This document shows, piece after piece, positions 14,707 to 26,800 of a DNA stretch of 34,431 nt. A program made the translations under genes and the position numbers. The notes under the pieces are model-generated. The model saw only the letters and a list, made by a program, of their open reading frames with translations, was not told the DNA's origin and did no database searches. How positions within the stretch are numbered: the stretch's first letter is position 1; each line of letters starts with the position of its first letter. Source of the DNA: an uncultured Bacteroidota bacterium (GTDB lineage Bacteria; Bacteroidota; Bacteroidia; Chitinophagales; Chitinophagaceae); assembly GCA_903835005.1 (NCBI GenBank), contig CAILLK010000093.1, forward strand, positions 1 to 34,431. Reading direction: 5' to 3'.

Positions 14707-17499
14707 CTACCTGATTAACTGCAGGTCGCCCTTCATCATATGCCGGGTACCTTCAAAACTATATAATATCATATAAAAAAAGGTGCCAACATCCTGTTTT
14801 ACCCCTTTGTATGTTCCGTTCCAGCCGGCATATATATCGTGGGAATAATAAACCCGTTCTCCCCAGCGGTTATAAATACTCAGCGAAAAATCTGTGATAT
14901 TTCTGAATTCACCCACTACGCCTATAGTTTCATTCAGGCCGTCTCCGTTGGGCGTAAATGCCGAAGGAAAGTACAAATCACAAATCTGATAATCGACCAC
15001 GATGGTATCGCTAACAGAGCCACACGGGCTTTTTATGGTTACCCAGTAAGTACCCGGCAGCACAACTTTTAGCTGGTTGCCGGTATGATAATCACTCCAG
15101 TAGGCGTTTGCACTGTTTACGGTAAGGTACAGCACATCGCCAAGGCATAGGGTTGTATCCGGGCCAAGGTTGACCGGTGCCAGGCTGCTGGTTATATTAA
15201 CTGTCTCGGAATCGGAAGCGCTGCAGCCATTTATTGTTACGGTGAGCAGGTATGTTCCGGCTGCTGAAACCTGAATGGAAGAGCTGGTACTTCCGGTATT
15301 CCAGAGAAATGTAGCCCCAGCGGGCTGGGTTGATGAAATGGTTATTGTCTGACCAGTGCATATGGTGGTATCGGTGCCTAGTGAAACTAGGGGTGAAGGA
15401 TTAAAGATTACTTTGGTAGTATCGGTATTCACCATGCAATTATTACTTGACTTTACCCAATATTTTCCTGAGGTAGTTACATTGATGGTACTTGCGGTAC
15501 TACCCGTATTCCACAGGTAGGAGCCATATCCGGGAGGGGCCATGAGAGTTATTGGTCCGGACGAAGTGCACAGGGATGTATCACTATTTGATGATGTGTT
15601 TACAACAGGAATTATACTTACATGGAAAGTATCGATCAGCATGCCACAACCCGAGTAAGCTATGACATAAAAGATACCGGCGGCGCTAATTGAAATGGTA
15701 GAAGAAGTGCTTCCGTTATTCCATACATAGGCTGAGTAGCCTGCTGGCCCGGATAATATTGCTGATCCTGTAGTGAGACAAATACTTGTGTCAGTGTGTT
15801 TGTAGGTCGTATCTGTTGGTGCAATAGTTACATGAAAGGTATCGGCAAGCGTAGTGTCTCCGCAGGCCTGGCACAACACCCAAAAAGTGCCGGAAGTGCC
15901 GACATTGAGTGCAGGCCCGGATGACCCGTTATTCCAGATATAACTTCCATAGCCGGATGGTGGTGTTAGCAAAATGCTGTCGACACCGCAGATTGTAGTA
16001 TCCTGATGCCTGTGTACGGTATCAGTTGCGGCTATGCCAAATTTCGCCAGGTAAAAAGATTCGGGAAAAACAACAGGCGGCATTACATCCGGCCCTATAG
16101 AAAACGGATTACCTTCATAATCGCTGCAGAGAAACACATTGCCGTTGCCATCGCAGGCTATACCGTTCTGGTCATCACCGCCCGAGCCCAGGCCCGAATA
16201 GCCCGCAAGTCCGCCTCCCAGATTGTAGCCGGCTACAAAAACCGGGTCAGTTCCGCCGGGAATGACCGGAAGTATAGTCCCTTCAATACTTACATCAGCG
16301 CTGTAATTGCCACTTACCCAGACCGTGCCACATGGCGCAACCGCTAAGCTCCAGCCCCATGTGCCGCCAAAAGAAGTGTTTGAACCAATCGTTTTGGCCC
16401 ATGTAGCCACACCTGCCGGTGAATACTTTACCAGGAATTCGGCAAGGGCCGGTACCGAAGCGGGGTAGGTTCGGGTAAGTGTAATAGCTCCAAAGGAGAT
16501 ACTGTTGTCTTTAAACCCTCCTGTGGCATAAATATTGCCCGAATTATCGCTGGCAATGGCCATAACGAATGCCCCGTTTGCTGCTCCGGCGGCCTGGCCC
16601 CAAAGTGGTGAACCGGTGGATGAAAATTTTGCAACAAATGCTTCCTGGTTGGGGTAGGGGTCAGTTATAACTGATGAGCCGATTGTAATTGAAGGCGAGT
16701 AAAAGAAACCACCAACCCATATATCGCCTGTGGAAGCCACAGCCAGGCTCTGGCTGTAGTCGTTTCCGGTGCCACCCATTGAAGAGGCCCACAGGGGAGC
16801 ACCGGAAGGTGAGTACTTAACCACAAATACATCAAATGTTCCGGCAGCGCCTGTATTGGTAAGTGTGGTACTGCCAATGGTCATTGAGGGTTTGTCAAAA
16901 CTACCGGTGATATATATATTGCCAGCGGCATCTGTACCAACTCCTCCGGCGCCTAAAATATACGGGCCGAACGTGTTGATATAGGTTGAAAGTATATTTC
17001 CATCCTTTATAGCCCACAACAATGTGCCGGCAGAGTTGTACTTGGCCAGAAAATATTGTCCGGTACCTGTGGCATAGGAGTTAGTGAATGTATAACTGCC
17101 TATCTGCATGGTTGCAGAGTTAAAAGAACCAAATACAATGAAATTTCCCGATGGGTCGGCAGCGACACTGTTGATCCAGGTGTCGCCGCTCAGTGTACCA
17201 CCGGCCCACAAGGGAGTACCCGCATTATTATACTCTACCCATATGCTCTGGTAGGCCCCGGGTGCTGAAGGCGAGGTTACTCCGCTGCCGAAATCAATAC
17301 TGCCAGTGCCATACTCAGGAAGCCGTAAACCTGCGCAAAAGACATTTCCTGCAGGATCAGTTGCAATCGGAAAAGCATCGCAACCGGTTACTGTTCCTGC
17401 CTTTCCCCATACCCAGCTCTGAGCTGAAAGATGAGTTGACAAGGTAGCAGAAAGTATTAACAAAATAACAGTCTGAGTGTATAGAGATTTATATTTCAT
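14707..17499 (-). CDS. Secreted SBBP-propeller and Ig-repeat protein, type B T9SS sorting domain
   Basis: The 930-residue protein has a signal peptide (1-26, ending H-L-S-A-Q). Residues about 30-490 consist of SBBP-like beta-propeller repeats, each with F-(V/L)-A-K-Y-(S/N)-x-x-G-x-x-L-W-A and D-x-x-G-N-(I/F)-(Y/F)-x-x-G-x-F. Residues about 500-840 are five Ig/PKD-like repeats with D-T-x-(I/L)-C and W-N-(T/N)-G-S-(T/S), each with a Cys pair in most copies. The last 90 residues are the gliding-motility C-terminal (CHU_C) domain: F-P-S-A-F-T-P-N-G-D-G-L-N-E, Y-N-R-W-G-E-R-V-Y, W-N-G-T-Y-K-G. This is the type B T9SS signal, so the protein is exported and placed on the surface or released. It is transcribed away from the giant surface gene. 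A function in adhesion is inferred from the architecture. Confidence 0.93.
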   Translation of the reverse strand: MKYKSLYTQTVILLILSATLSTHLSAQSWVWGKAGTVTGCDAFPIATDPAGNVFCAGLRLPEYGTGSIDFGSGVTSPSAPGAYQSIWVEYNNAGTPLWAGGTLSGDTWINSVAADPSGNFIVFGSFNSATMQIGSYTFTNSYATGTGQYFLAKYNSAGTLLWAIKDGNILSTYINTFGPYILGAGGVGTDAAGNIYITGSFDKPSMTIGSTTLTNTGAAGTFDVFVVKYSPSGAPLWASSMGGTGNDYSQSLAVASTGDIWVGGFFYSPSITIGSSVITDPYPNQEAFVAKFSSTGSPLWGQAAGAANGAFVMAIASDNSGNIYATGGFKDNSISFGAITLTRTYPASVPALAEFLVKYSPAGVATWAKTIGSNTSFGGTWGWSLAVAPCGTVWVSGNYSADVSIEGTILPVIPGGTDPVFVAGYNLGGGLAGYSGLGSGGDDQNGIACDGNGNVFLCSDYEGNPFSIGPDVMPPVVFPESFYLAKFGIAATDTVHRHQDTTICGVDSILLTPPSGYGSYIWNNGSSGPALNVGTSGTFWVLCQACGDTTLADTFHVTIAPTDTTYKHTDTSICLTTGSAILSGPAGYSAYVWNNGSTSSTISISAAGIFYVIAYSGCGMLIDTFHVSIIPVVNTSSNSDTSLCTSSGPITLMAPPGYGSYLWNTGSTASTINVTTSGKYWVKSSNNCMVNTDTTKVIFNPSPLVSLGTDTTICTGQTITISSTQPAGATFLWNTGSTSSSIQVSAAGTYLLTVTINGCSASDSETVNITSSLAPVNLGPDTTLCLGDVLYLTVNSANAYWSDYHTGNQLKVVLPGTYWVTIKSPCGSVSDTIVVDYQICDLYFPSAFTPNGDGLNETIGVVGEFRNITDFSLSIYNRWGERVYYSHDIYAGWNGTYKGVKQDVGTFFYMILYSFEGTRHMMKGDLQLIR

Positions 17500-17890
17500 A
17501 GAAAAAATAGTAGAGACAAACTTACAAAAAAATACTAAACTATTAGAATTGGATAATACTTATTTATTTTTATATGTAATATTGTTTATTTAAATTATAT
17601 AAAATATGCAGCCTTGGCCTAATCGATAGAAATCAGTTGCATTTCGGATAAATATATTATTGTCGGATTAAAATCAGGAAACGTTCAAATGCACTCATTT
17701 TTAAAAATAAAAAATACGGCCCTACGCCTATTTATTTCAGTGATGTTTTGTTTTTTTTGGAATAAAGCATTATGTTTACAATTCATAATGTTAAAGTGCC
17801 GGATACTGCTTTGCCGGGGCTTTAGTTTTATGCATTAAAAAATTTATAATTTAATTAGTTTCAGCGTTTTTTTTAAATAAATCACGACTT
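17500..17890. other. Divergent intergenic region between the two T9SS cargo genes
   Basis: This 391-bp AT-rich spacer holds the -7 element of the minus-strand gene at 17517-17524. A 49-codon frame (17689-17838) with a hydrophobic N-terminus is open on the + strand but has no other support. Before the giant gene I see only weak boxes (TTAGTTTCAG near 17865). No hairpin repeat or RNA gene was noticed. Confidence 0.6.
17517..17524 (-). promoter_or_regulatory. -7 element (TAAGTTTG) for the 930-residue T9SS protein gene
   Basis: A perfect TAnnTTTG on the minus strand lies 17 bases before the ATG at 17499. A -33 TTG is not obvious. Confidence 0.5.
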
Positions 17891-20800
17891 ATGAGATCAG
17901 GAAATTTATCCTTCCAAATGCAGAATGCTTACCGGAAAACAAACAGAATCAGCGCCTCAAAAGCACTTCTGTTTTTAGGTGTTTTGTTGTTTGGGATGAG
18001 TACCGGCGGCTTTGCCATATCCTTCAATAATGGCAGTCCGCAATCCCTTTCAGTATGTTTCAATTCTGCAACTTCGATTAATTCGTTGCTGACAGCTACA
18101 GATGCTACCGGTCTCACTTTCACCTGGACAGTTACATCCGGACCGTCAAATGGTACGATAGTTGGTTTGCCCCAGACTGCAGCGTCAGGCACTAATATTT
18201 CGCCTGTTGCTGTATCCTATACACCTTTTGCCGGTACTTACGGCGCTGATGCATTTACCGTGCAGGTTTCTGATGGTGTTTTTGCGGTTACAACAGTAAT
18301 AAATGTAGTTGTGAACCCGGTTCCGACAATATCTCTGGTTAGTCCGAATTTTGCAAATCCGCTTTCTGGTGTTACTATTACCGGTACCAACTTCAATACA
18401 ACTCCGGGTAATAATATAGTTTATTTTGGTACTACCCGAGCATCAGTTACAGCAGCATCTGCAACCTCCTTGAGTATTAATGTGCCTAATGGCGGTATTT
18501 TTGCACCCATAACAGTTGAAAACAACTCCTGTGCTATAGTAGGTAATTATAATAAACCGTTCCTGCCAACCTTTAATAATACTGCTTATGCACCGCAGAC
18601 GGTTAATTTCGCAACACATGTAGATATAACTACTGCTTCTTCATCAAATCATCTTACTTATGGTGATATAGACGGAGATGGAAAAGTGGATGTAATTGAA
18701 TCTAATTTTGGAACAAGTACTGTTTATGTTTACCGCAATACAAGCACTACCGGAAGTCCCAGCTTTTCGCTTGCTGCTACCTTACCGCTTGCCACAGGTG
18801 GTGCGGGTGGTGCAACTATAGGAGATATAGACGGAGACGGACTTCTTGACATTGTGGTTGCAGCCGCAGCAGGCGGAGGTAACATATATATATACAGAAA
18901 TACCAGTACCCCGGGCAGTATCAGTTTTGCAGGTGCTATAACGGTATCTTATTTTACTAATGCCAACATTTCGGTAATAGCTGATATTGATGGTGATGGT
19001 TTGCCGGATATAATTTCAAGTGAACTCACAAACCTGGCGGTGTTCCGTAATACAAGTACTGTAGGTTCCATCAGTTTTGCTGCACGTGTCAACTTTACTG
19101 CTCCTGCAAATATCTCAGGGGTTGCCACCGGCGATCTGGACGGTGATGGTAAAACAGATTTGCTGACCTCAAACGGCACTACAAGCGTTTCGGCTTGGCG
19201 GAATACCAGCACTCCCGGGACTGTAAGTTTTGCTGCCAGGCAAGATTTTACCACTCCGGGTTCAGCTACTGATGTTGCATTGGCAGATATAGACGGGGAT
19301 GGTATTATGGATATAATTTGCACCAGTACCACCCCTAATGACATGTCTGTTTTCAAAGGTACCAGTTCATCCGGCTCAATCAGCATGGGGGCAAGAACTG
19401 ATTATGCTGCCGGCGCTAATGATCAATACTTCACAATCGGTGATTTTGACGGAGATGGCAAGCCAGATGTTGCTGTATCCAGCATTACCAGTGGAAATGT
19501 AGGTGTGTACCGTAACACAAGTGTATCTGGTACTGTCTCATTTTCTTTACCCGTTGCCGGACCACTTCCTCCCTCATTCACTGCAAATTCAGGCGCTTCT
19601 CAGTTGGGTGCGGTTGATATTGATGGTGACGGACTGACTGATATTGTGGTAACAGATCAGAGTGTTGCTAAATTTTCAGTTCTCCTTAATTCTCCGCTTA
19701 CTCCCAATACCGGCACAGCAACAGTTTGCCCGGGATTGACAACCACAATCAGCAATTCATTTGCTGCAGGAGGCACATGGACTACAAGCAATGCTGCTAT
19801 AGCTACCGTTACAGCAGGCCCTGCCACAAGTACTACTGTTACAGGCGTGCTTTCAGGAACCTGTAATATCACATTTACTTCTACAGGCACTGCACAGACA
19901 GTTGTAACTACCGTTACTGTAATTGCCAATCCTACGGTTACCGGTATAAGTACAAGCGTTGGATTTCCTTCTTCGGCTGTTACGATTACAGGTACCAATT
20001 TTAATACTACCTCCACCAATGATATTGTATGGTTTGGGGCTGTACGTGCAACTGTAAATACGGCTACTGCAACTTCTTTGGGCGTGTCTGTGCCGATAGG
20101 GGCAACCTTTGGCCCGATAACGGTTGAGAGCGCCACCTGCGGTATGCAGGCGGCTTCAACCGGAACCTATCTTCAGAATTACAGTAACGGAGCTTTTATT
20201 GCCAACACCGTAAATTTTGATCAGCAATATACACTTCCAACAGGTACTACTCCCTGGGATGTTGCATTAGGTGATATAGATGGAGATGGAAAATCAGATA
20301 TCGTTGTTACTAATAATGGATCAAATACAATTACTGTTTTCAGAAATATCAGTTCTTCTGGTTCATTGTCATCAGGTTCATTCAGTGCTGGAGTTTCTTT
20401 TGCTACAGGTTCAGGTCCTATCGGGGTTGCAATAGGAGATGTAGATGGAGATGGCAAACTGGATGTTGCTACTGCTAATGCCGGTACAACCACTGTTTCC
20501 GTATTGCGCAATACGAGCACACCTGGTACTATTTCGTTTAGTGCACATGCGGATTTCAGTATAGGTGTGGGGGCAAGCGCTGCTACAAATGTGATAATCG
20601 GTGATGTGGATGGTGATGGTAAGCCAGAATTGATAACCTGTAATTTCAGTACGAGTAATATTTCTGTATTACAGAATACTTCTGTAAGCGGTACTTTTTC
20701 ATTTGGCAGCGTACAGACATTTGCTGCAGGCACTAACCCTGAAGGCCTTGCTTTCGGCGATATTGATGGGGATGGCAAGCCAGATATCGGGGTATCCAAC

Positions 20801-23800
20801 CGTAATTCAAATAATATTTCCCTGCTACGTAATACTGCAACTATTGGAACGATCAATGCCGGTACACTGGCTGCTGCGGTGAATTATACAGCAAATACAA
20901 ATCCGGTAGGTATGAAATTTGCAGATATTGATGGAGATGGTAAATTGGATATTGTGGTTGCAAATAATGGAGCAAACAATTTTTCAGTGTTCCGCAATAC
21001 TGCCACCTCAGGTGTTCCATTCGTTGCCGGTTCACTTGCAGCACGTGTTGACTTTGGTGCGCTTTCCAATCCATTTTTCAATATAGGAATTGGTGATATA
21101 GATGGAGATGGTAAGCCCGATGTAATCAGTGTCAACTCAAATGCCGGAAGTGTTTTTGTATTCAGAAATACAGCCACCAGCGGTGTTATTAATGCTGGTT
21201 CATTTGCTACCCCGGTTAATTTCGCCGCGGCAGGCGGTACTACACCAAACGAATACGTTTCGGCTGTAGGAGACCTGGATGGAGACGGTAAAGCTGATTT
21301 AGTGGTTTCCAACCAAAGTTCCACCTCTATATCTGTTTTACGCAATGACCCATTGACACCCATAACCGGCACATTTACAGTATGCCAGAATGGCCCTACA
21401 ACTACATTAAGTGATGTGCCTCCGGGTGGGACCTGGACAAGCAGCAATGCCAATGCAACAATTGGCGCTACTACCGGTGTGCTGGCAGGTATTACCGGTG
21501 GCACTGCCACCATTACCTACCAGGGTACTGCTACTTCTTTGACATTGGGTAATTATACCACACAGTTGATTACCATTAACCCTCAATCCAGTGCAGCATT
21601 TACCTCCGGTACAAATCCTACATGCCAGGGCGCAACATTTACTTCTACCTTCAATAATGCATCGGCAGGTATTACTGCTTATGCCTGGAGTTTTGGTGAT
21701 GGCGCTACGGCAGTGGGCAATAATCCGGTACATGGCTATACCTCTTCGGGCAATTTTACGGTTTCCCTGATTGTTACCAATACCAATGGCTGTACCTCAA
21801 CGGCATCACTCGTTCAAACAGTCAATCCTACTCCGGCGGCTATAGCAGGTACGCTTACTGTTTGTACAGGTAGCACTACCGCATTAACCAATTCTTTGCC
21901 CGGAACATGGAGCAGCAGTGCACCTGGTACGGCAAGTGTAGTCCCAGCCACGGGTGTTGTTACCGGAGTTGCACCGGGCAATGCTACAATTACTTTCACT
22001 TCTACTGCCGGTTGTATCATCACAGCGGTTGTTACCGTTAACCAGACACCTTCAGCAATAACTGTTCCGGGCGCAGTTTGTGTAGGAAACACAATTACAG
22101 TTTCTGATGCGTACCTGCCAGGTACCGGCGTATGGAGCAGCAGCAACACTGCCCTAGGGACAGTTAATTCTTCAACAGGCGTTGTAGGTGGTATATCTGC
22201 CGGCAGCCCCGTAATTACTTATACCATACCAGCCACAGGATGTTTTAATTCAGCATCTGTAGTAGTTAATCCATTGCCAGCGCCTATTGCCGGTTCACTT
22301 GCAGTATGTATTGGCCTTACCTCTCCTTTAACAGATGCAACTCCGGGCGGAAGCTGGAGCAGTATCACAGGATCGGTAGCTACAATAAGCGGCGGTGGTT
22401 CGTTACTGGGTGTATCATCCGGTAATTCTACTATTTCCTATACATTAGGAACAGGTTGCGCATCAACAGCACAGGCAACAGTTAATCCTAACCCGGCTGC
22501 AATAACCGGTACAACAACTATATGTTCGGGATTTGGTACTACACTTACCAGCAGTTCTGGTACCTGGAGCAGCAGTGATATCACTATTGCCACCGTTACG
22601 GCAGGTCCGGCTACTACTACTACAGTTACGGGTGTTTCAGGAGGAACTGCAACTATTACTGTAAGTTTCCCAACCGGTTGCATCGCTACTACTTCATATC
22701 TGGTTAACCCTACACCAGCGCCAATTACTGGTACTGCAACAGTCTGCGTGGGGTCATCAACTGTTTTAACTGATGTTACACCTGGTGGAACCTGGACCTC
22801 GAGTATTCCGGCAGATGTTACCATAACCGGATCAGCGACCATTACCGGCAACATCGCGGGCACACCTAATATTATTTATACTATTCCGGCAACAGCCTGT
22901 TTTGTGAGCACGCCTTTTGTGGTGAATGCATTGCCTTCGGCCATTACAGGCGGCTCGGCAGTTTGTACGGGCAGCACAATAACCTTAACCAGCTCTGCCG
23001 GCGGTACCTGGACCAGCAGTAACCCGACCGACGCTTCAATCGGGGCAACAACTGCAACTACTGCAGTAATAAACGGCCTTACAGCAGGCTCATTAACTAT
23101 TACTTACACATTGGGTACGGGCTGTGCCGTTTCTGAACCATTTGTGGTTAATCAGACACCTGCAGCAATCACAGGAGCAAGCAGTGTGTGTAACGGACTT
23201 ACTACAACATTCACTGATGCTACTACCGGTGGCGTATGGAGCAGCTCAGCTCCGGGCACCGCATCGGTTTCGGTAGGTGGTGTGGTTACAGGTATTGCAG
23301 TAGGTTCTACCAATATCAATTATACTTTAGGTGGTGTATGTTCTGTTACCGCTCCGATCACTGTTCTTGCACAGCCAGCTGTTGTAACCGGTGCCAGCAG
23401 TGTTTGCACAGGTGCAACTACAACGCTTAGCGATGCAACAAGCGGCGGTACCTGGACGAGCAATACTCCTTCTATGGCTACCATAGGCGCCACTACAGCT
23501 ACTACCGCTGTAATCAACGGCGTTTCGGCAGGTGTGCTTGCAATAACTTATACCCTGGGTGATGGTTGCTTTTCGGCATGGCCATTCACCGTTAACCAGA
23601 CACCGGTTGCTATTACCGGACCAACTGTGGTATGTGTTGCCTCAACCATTACTTTAAGCGATATTACAAGCGGCGGTACGTGGAGTACCAGCAATGGCAA
23701 TGCTTCCGTTGGTGCCACCACAGGAGTTGTTACAGGTATTTCTGCAGGTAGTGTAAATATAATTTATACAATGCCGGGTGGTTGTTTCGTGGTTTATGCG

Positions 23801-26800
23801 ATTACTGTAAACGGCCAGCCTAATATTTCATCCTTTGCTACAGCTGCCACTTCTCAATGTACAACTGTTACCGGTACTGTGACTGTTACATCAGCCAGCC
23901 TGGGAGCAGGTACTTTCACGGTAACCTATAATCTCAGCGGAGCCAATACAGCCACCGCCAACACAGCTACCCTTACAATGGGCGGCGGCGGTTCGGGTAC
24001 ATTTAACATACCTTCCGGGTCTCTGGCTGTGGCAGGTGCAACTACTGTAACAATTACCCAGATTACCAACAGTAACGGTTGTACCATTGCAACTTCTGCA
24101 GGAAATACTGCCGGATTTAATGTTTATGCTTACCCGACTGCATATACAGTAAACGGTACCGGTAGCTATTGTGCCGGCGGTACCGGGCTGCATGTCTTCC
24201 TTTCCAATTCGGTTGCAGGTGTCAGTTACCAGATGTATTATAATGGTGTTGCTACCGGATCGCCACTTTCAGGCATCGGTGCATCGCTTGATTTTGGCGC
24301 ACAGACAGCAGGAGGAACTTACACAATAATAGGTACAAACACCACAACGCTCTGCGCAACTACAATGACTGGCAGCGCCATCATTACTGTCAATCCGCTT
24401 CCAACTATTACTGTGAGCGGTGCGGGTACCATATGTAACGGATTTTCAACTACGCTTACCGCTTCGGGAGGTTCATCTTATTCATGGTCTCCTTCAACGG
24501 GTCTTTCAGCTACTACTGGGGTTGTTGTAACAGCATCACCTGCATCGAACACAACTTATATAGTAACCGGTTCAAACGGAACCTGCAGCAATACCGCAAC
24601 CGCATTTGTATCGGTTAATCCGCTGCCAGCTGCCATTACCGGCACAGCCAGTGTTTGCCCTGGTCTTACAACAACATTGGCCAGCGCCAGTGCAGGCGGT
24701 ACCTGGAGCAGTGTTAATACAGCGGCTGGAACAATCGGAGCAAGTTCGGGAGTTGTAACCGGTGTAGCGGCAGGAACTTCTACTATCAGTTACTTATTAC
24801 CAACAGGTTGTGTAATTACAACTATAGTCACAGTTAATCCGAATCCGGCGGCAATTGGCGGTGCAGGTACGGTTTGTACCGGTAGCACAATGCCGCTTAC
24901 AGATGCTACCACTGGCGGAACATGGACAAGTTCCGGTCCTGAAGCTACCATAGTATCCGGAACCGGAGTAGTTACCGGTGTTAGTGCAGGCACACCTACC
25001 ATGACTTATACTATGGGCACAGGCTGCTATGCAACAGCACAAATCACTGTTAATACCACACCAACAGCTATATCAGGAATATTGAGTACCTGTCCTGGTC
25101 AGACTACTTTATTAGGCAGTTCACCATCGGGCGGTACCTGGAGCAGCAGCAACCCGGCTTACGGATCTGTTGTTGCAGCTACAGGGCTGGTTACTGGCGT
25201 TACAGCAGGCAGTCCGGTTATCAGTTATACATTAGCTGGTTGTTCGGCAACTGCAGTTGTTGTTGTTAATCCTAATCCCGGAGCCATTGCAGGGCCAACC
25301 CAGGTATGCCAGGGTTCAAGCACAGGACTTACAGATGCTAATCCGGGAGGTACCTGGTCGAGCAGCAGTATTACTTATGTTACCATGGCAGGATCAGTTG
25401 CAACCGGTGTTACGGCAGGGACAGTAACTATATCGTATACATTAGGAACAGGATGTTATACTACAACCGGATTCACCGTTAACCCGGTTCCGGCGGCTAT
25501 TACAGGTACAAATACAGTATGTGTTGGCCAGGTTACCAATCTGGGCGATGCTGTAACGGGTGGCTTATATACCAGCAGCAATACCGCACTGGCTACTGTT
25601 GTAGCTAGCACGGGTGTTGTAACCGGTGTCCTTGCCGGGTCACCTACCATTACTTATACATTGCCTACAGGCTGCCTGACTACTTATGGGGTAGTGGTTA
25701 ATCCAAACCCTTCGGCGCCGACAGGTACCAACAATGTGTGCGTTGGTTTATTAACTACTCTTACCGACCCCACAACCGGTGGTACCTGGAGCAGCAGTAA
25801 TCCAGCAAATGGTTCTATTTCAGTTGCAGGTGTTGTTGGCGGGGTAGCGGCAGGCACAACCACTATATCTTATACTATAGCAGCTACAGGTTGCTTCAAT
25901 ACAATGCCGTTTACCGTTAATGCATTGCCATCGGCTATTACCGGTGCGCCAAGTGTATGCGTTGGATCTTCAACCACACTTTCATCTTCACCGTCAGGTG
26001 GCTCGTGGAGCAGCAGCAATCCGCTCTGGGCTTCTGTTATATCAGGTACCGGGGTAGTAACCGGTGTTCTGGCTAATACGCCGAATATTACTTATACACT
26101 GCCTACAGGTTGTATAGCGGTTACACCAATTATAGTTAATCCTCAGCCTGCCGTAATTACGGGAGCTACAACAGTTTGTACCGGCCTTAATACCACGCTT
26201 GCTGATGCAACTACAGGAGGCTCATGGAGCAGCAGCAACCTGACTGCAGGAACAGTTTCTGCATCAGGTGTTGTTACCGGTATTGCTACCGGCTCTGTAA
26301 ATATCAGTTATACCTTACCTGCGGGTTGTTTTTCCGTTCAGCCAATGACTGTTAATCAGCAGCCGGCTGCCATAGCAGGCGCATCAACAGTATGTACCGG
26401 CTTCACTACAACTTTAGCTGATGTATCGGGAATCAGCACATGGAGCAGCAGTGCAACAGCAGTTGCTACAGTAGGTGCGGCTACCGGAGTTGTTTCGGGT
26501 CTTACTACCGGGACAGTTAATATTACTTTTACTCTGCCGGGAGGCTGTTATGTGGTACAACCTATGACAGTTAACCCTACACCAGCGGCGATAATCAGTG
26601 TCAGCAATGTGTGTGTGTCTAGCAATATAACAATGTCTGATGCAAGTGTTGGCGGATTATGGAGCAGCAGCGATATAGGTGTTGCTACCATAGGGTCTAC
26701 TACCGGTGTTTTATCTGGTCTGACAGCAGGAGCCATTAATGTTACCTATACATTGCCGGCAGGTTGCATAGTAACCTTCCCGCTCACGGTTAATCCATTG

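Noticed and set aside
17689..17838. 49-codon + strand frame with a hydrophobic N-terminus between the divergent T9SS genes
   Set aside because: There is no -7 element at a suitable distance, the product has an odd composition (five Cys, many Phe), and no match is recognised; it may be chance in AT-rich DNA.
19657..20136. Many minus-strand frames inside the giant gene, of which this is one example
   Set aside because: They mirror Thr/Ala/Gly-rich repeats and give repetitive Val/Pro-rich products without starts or context.
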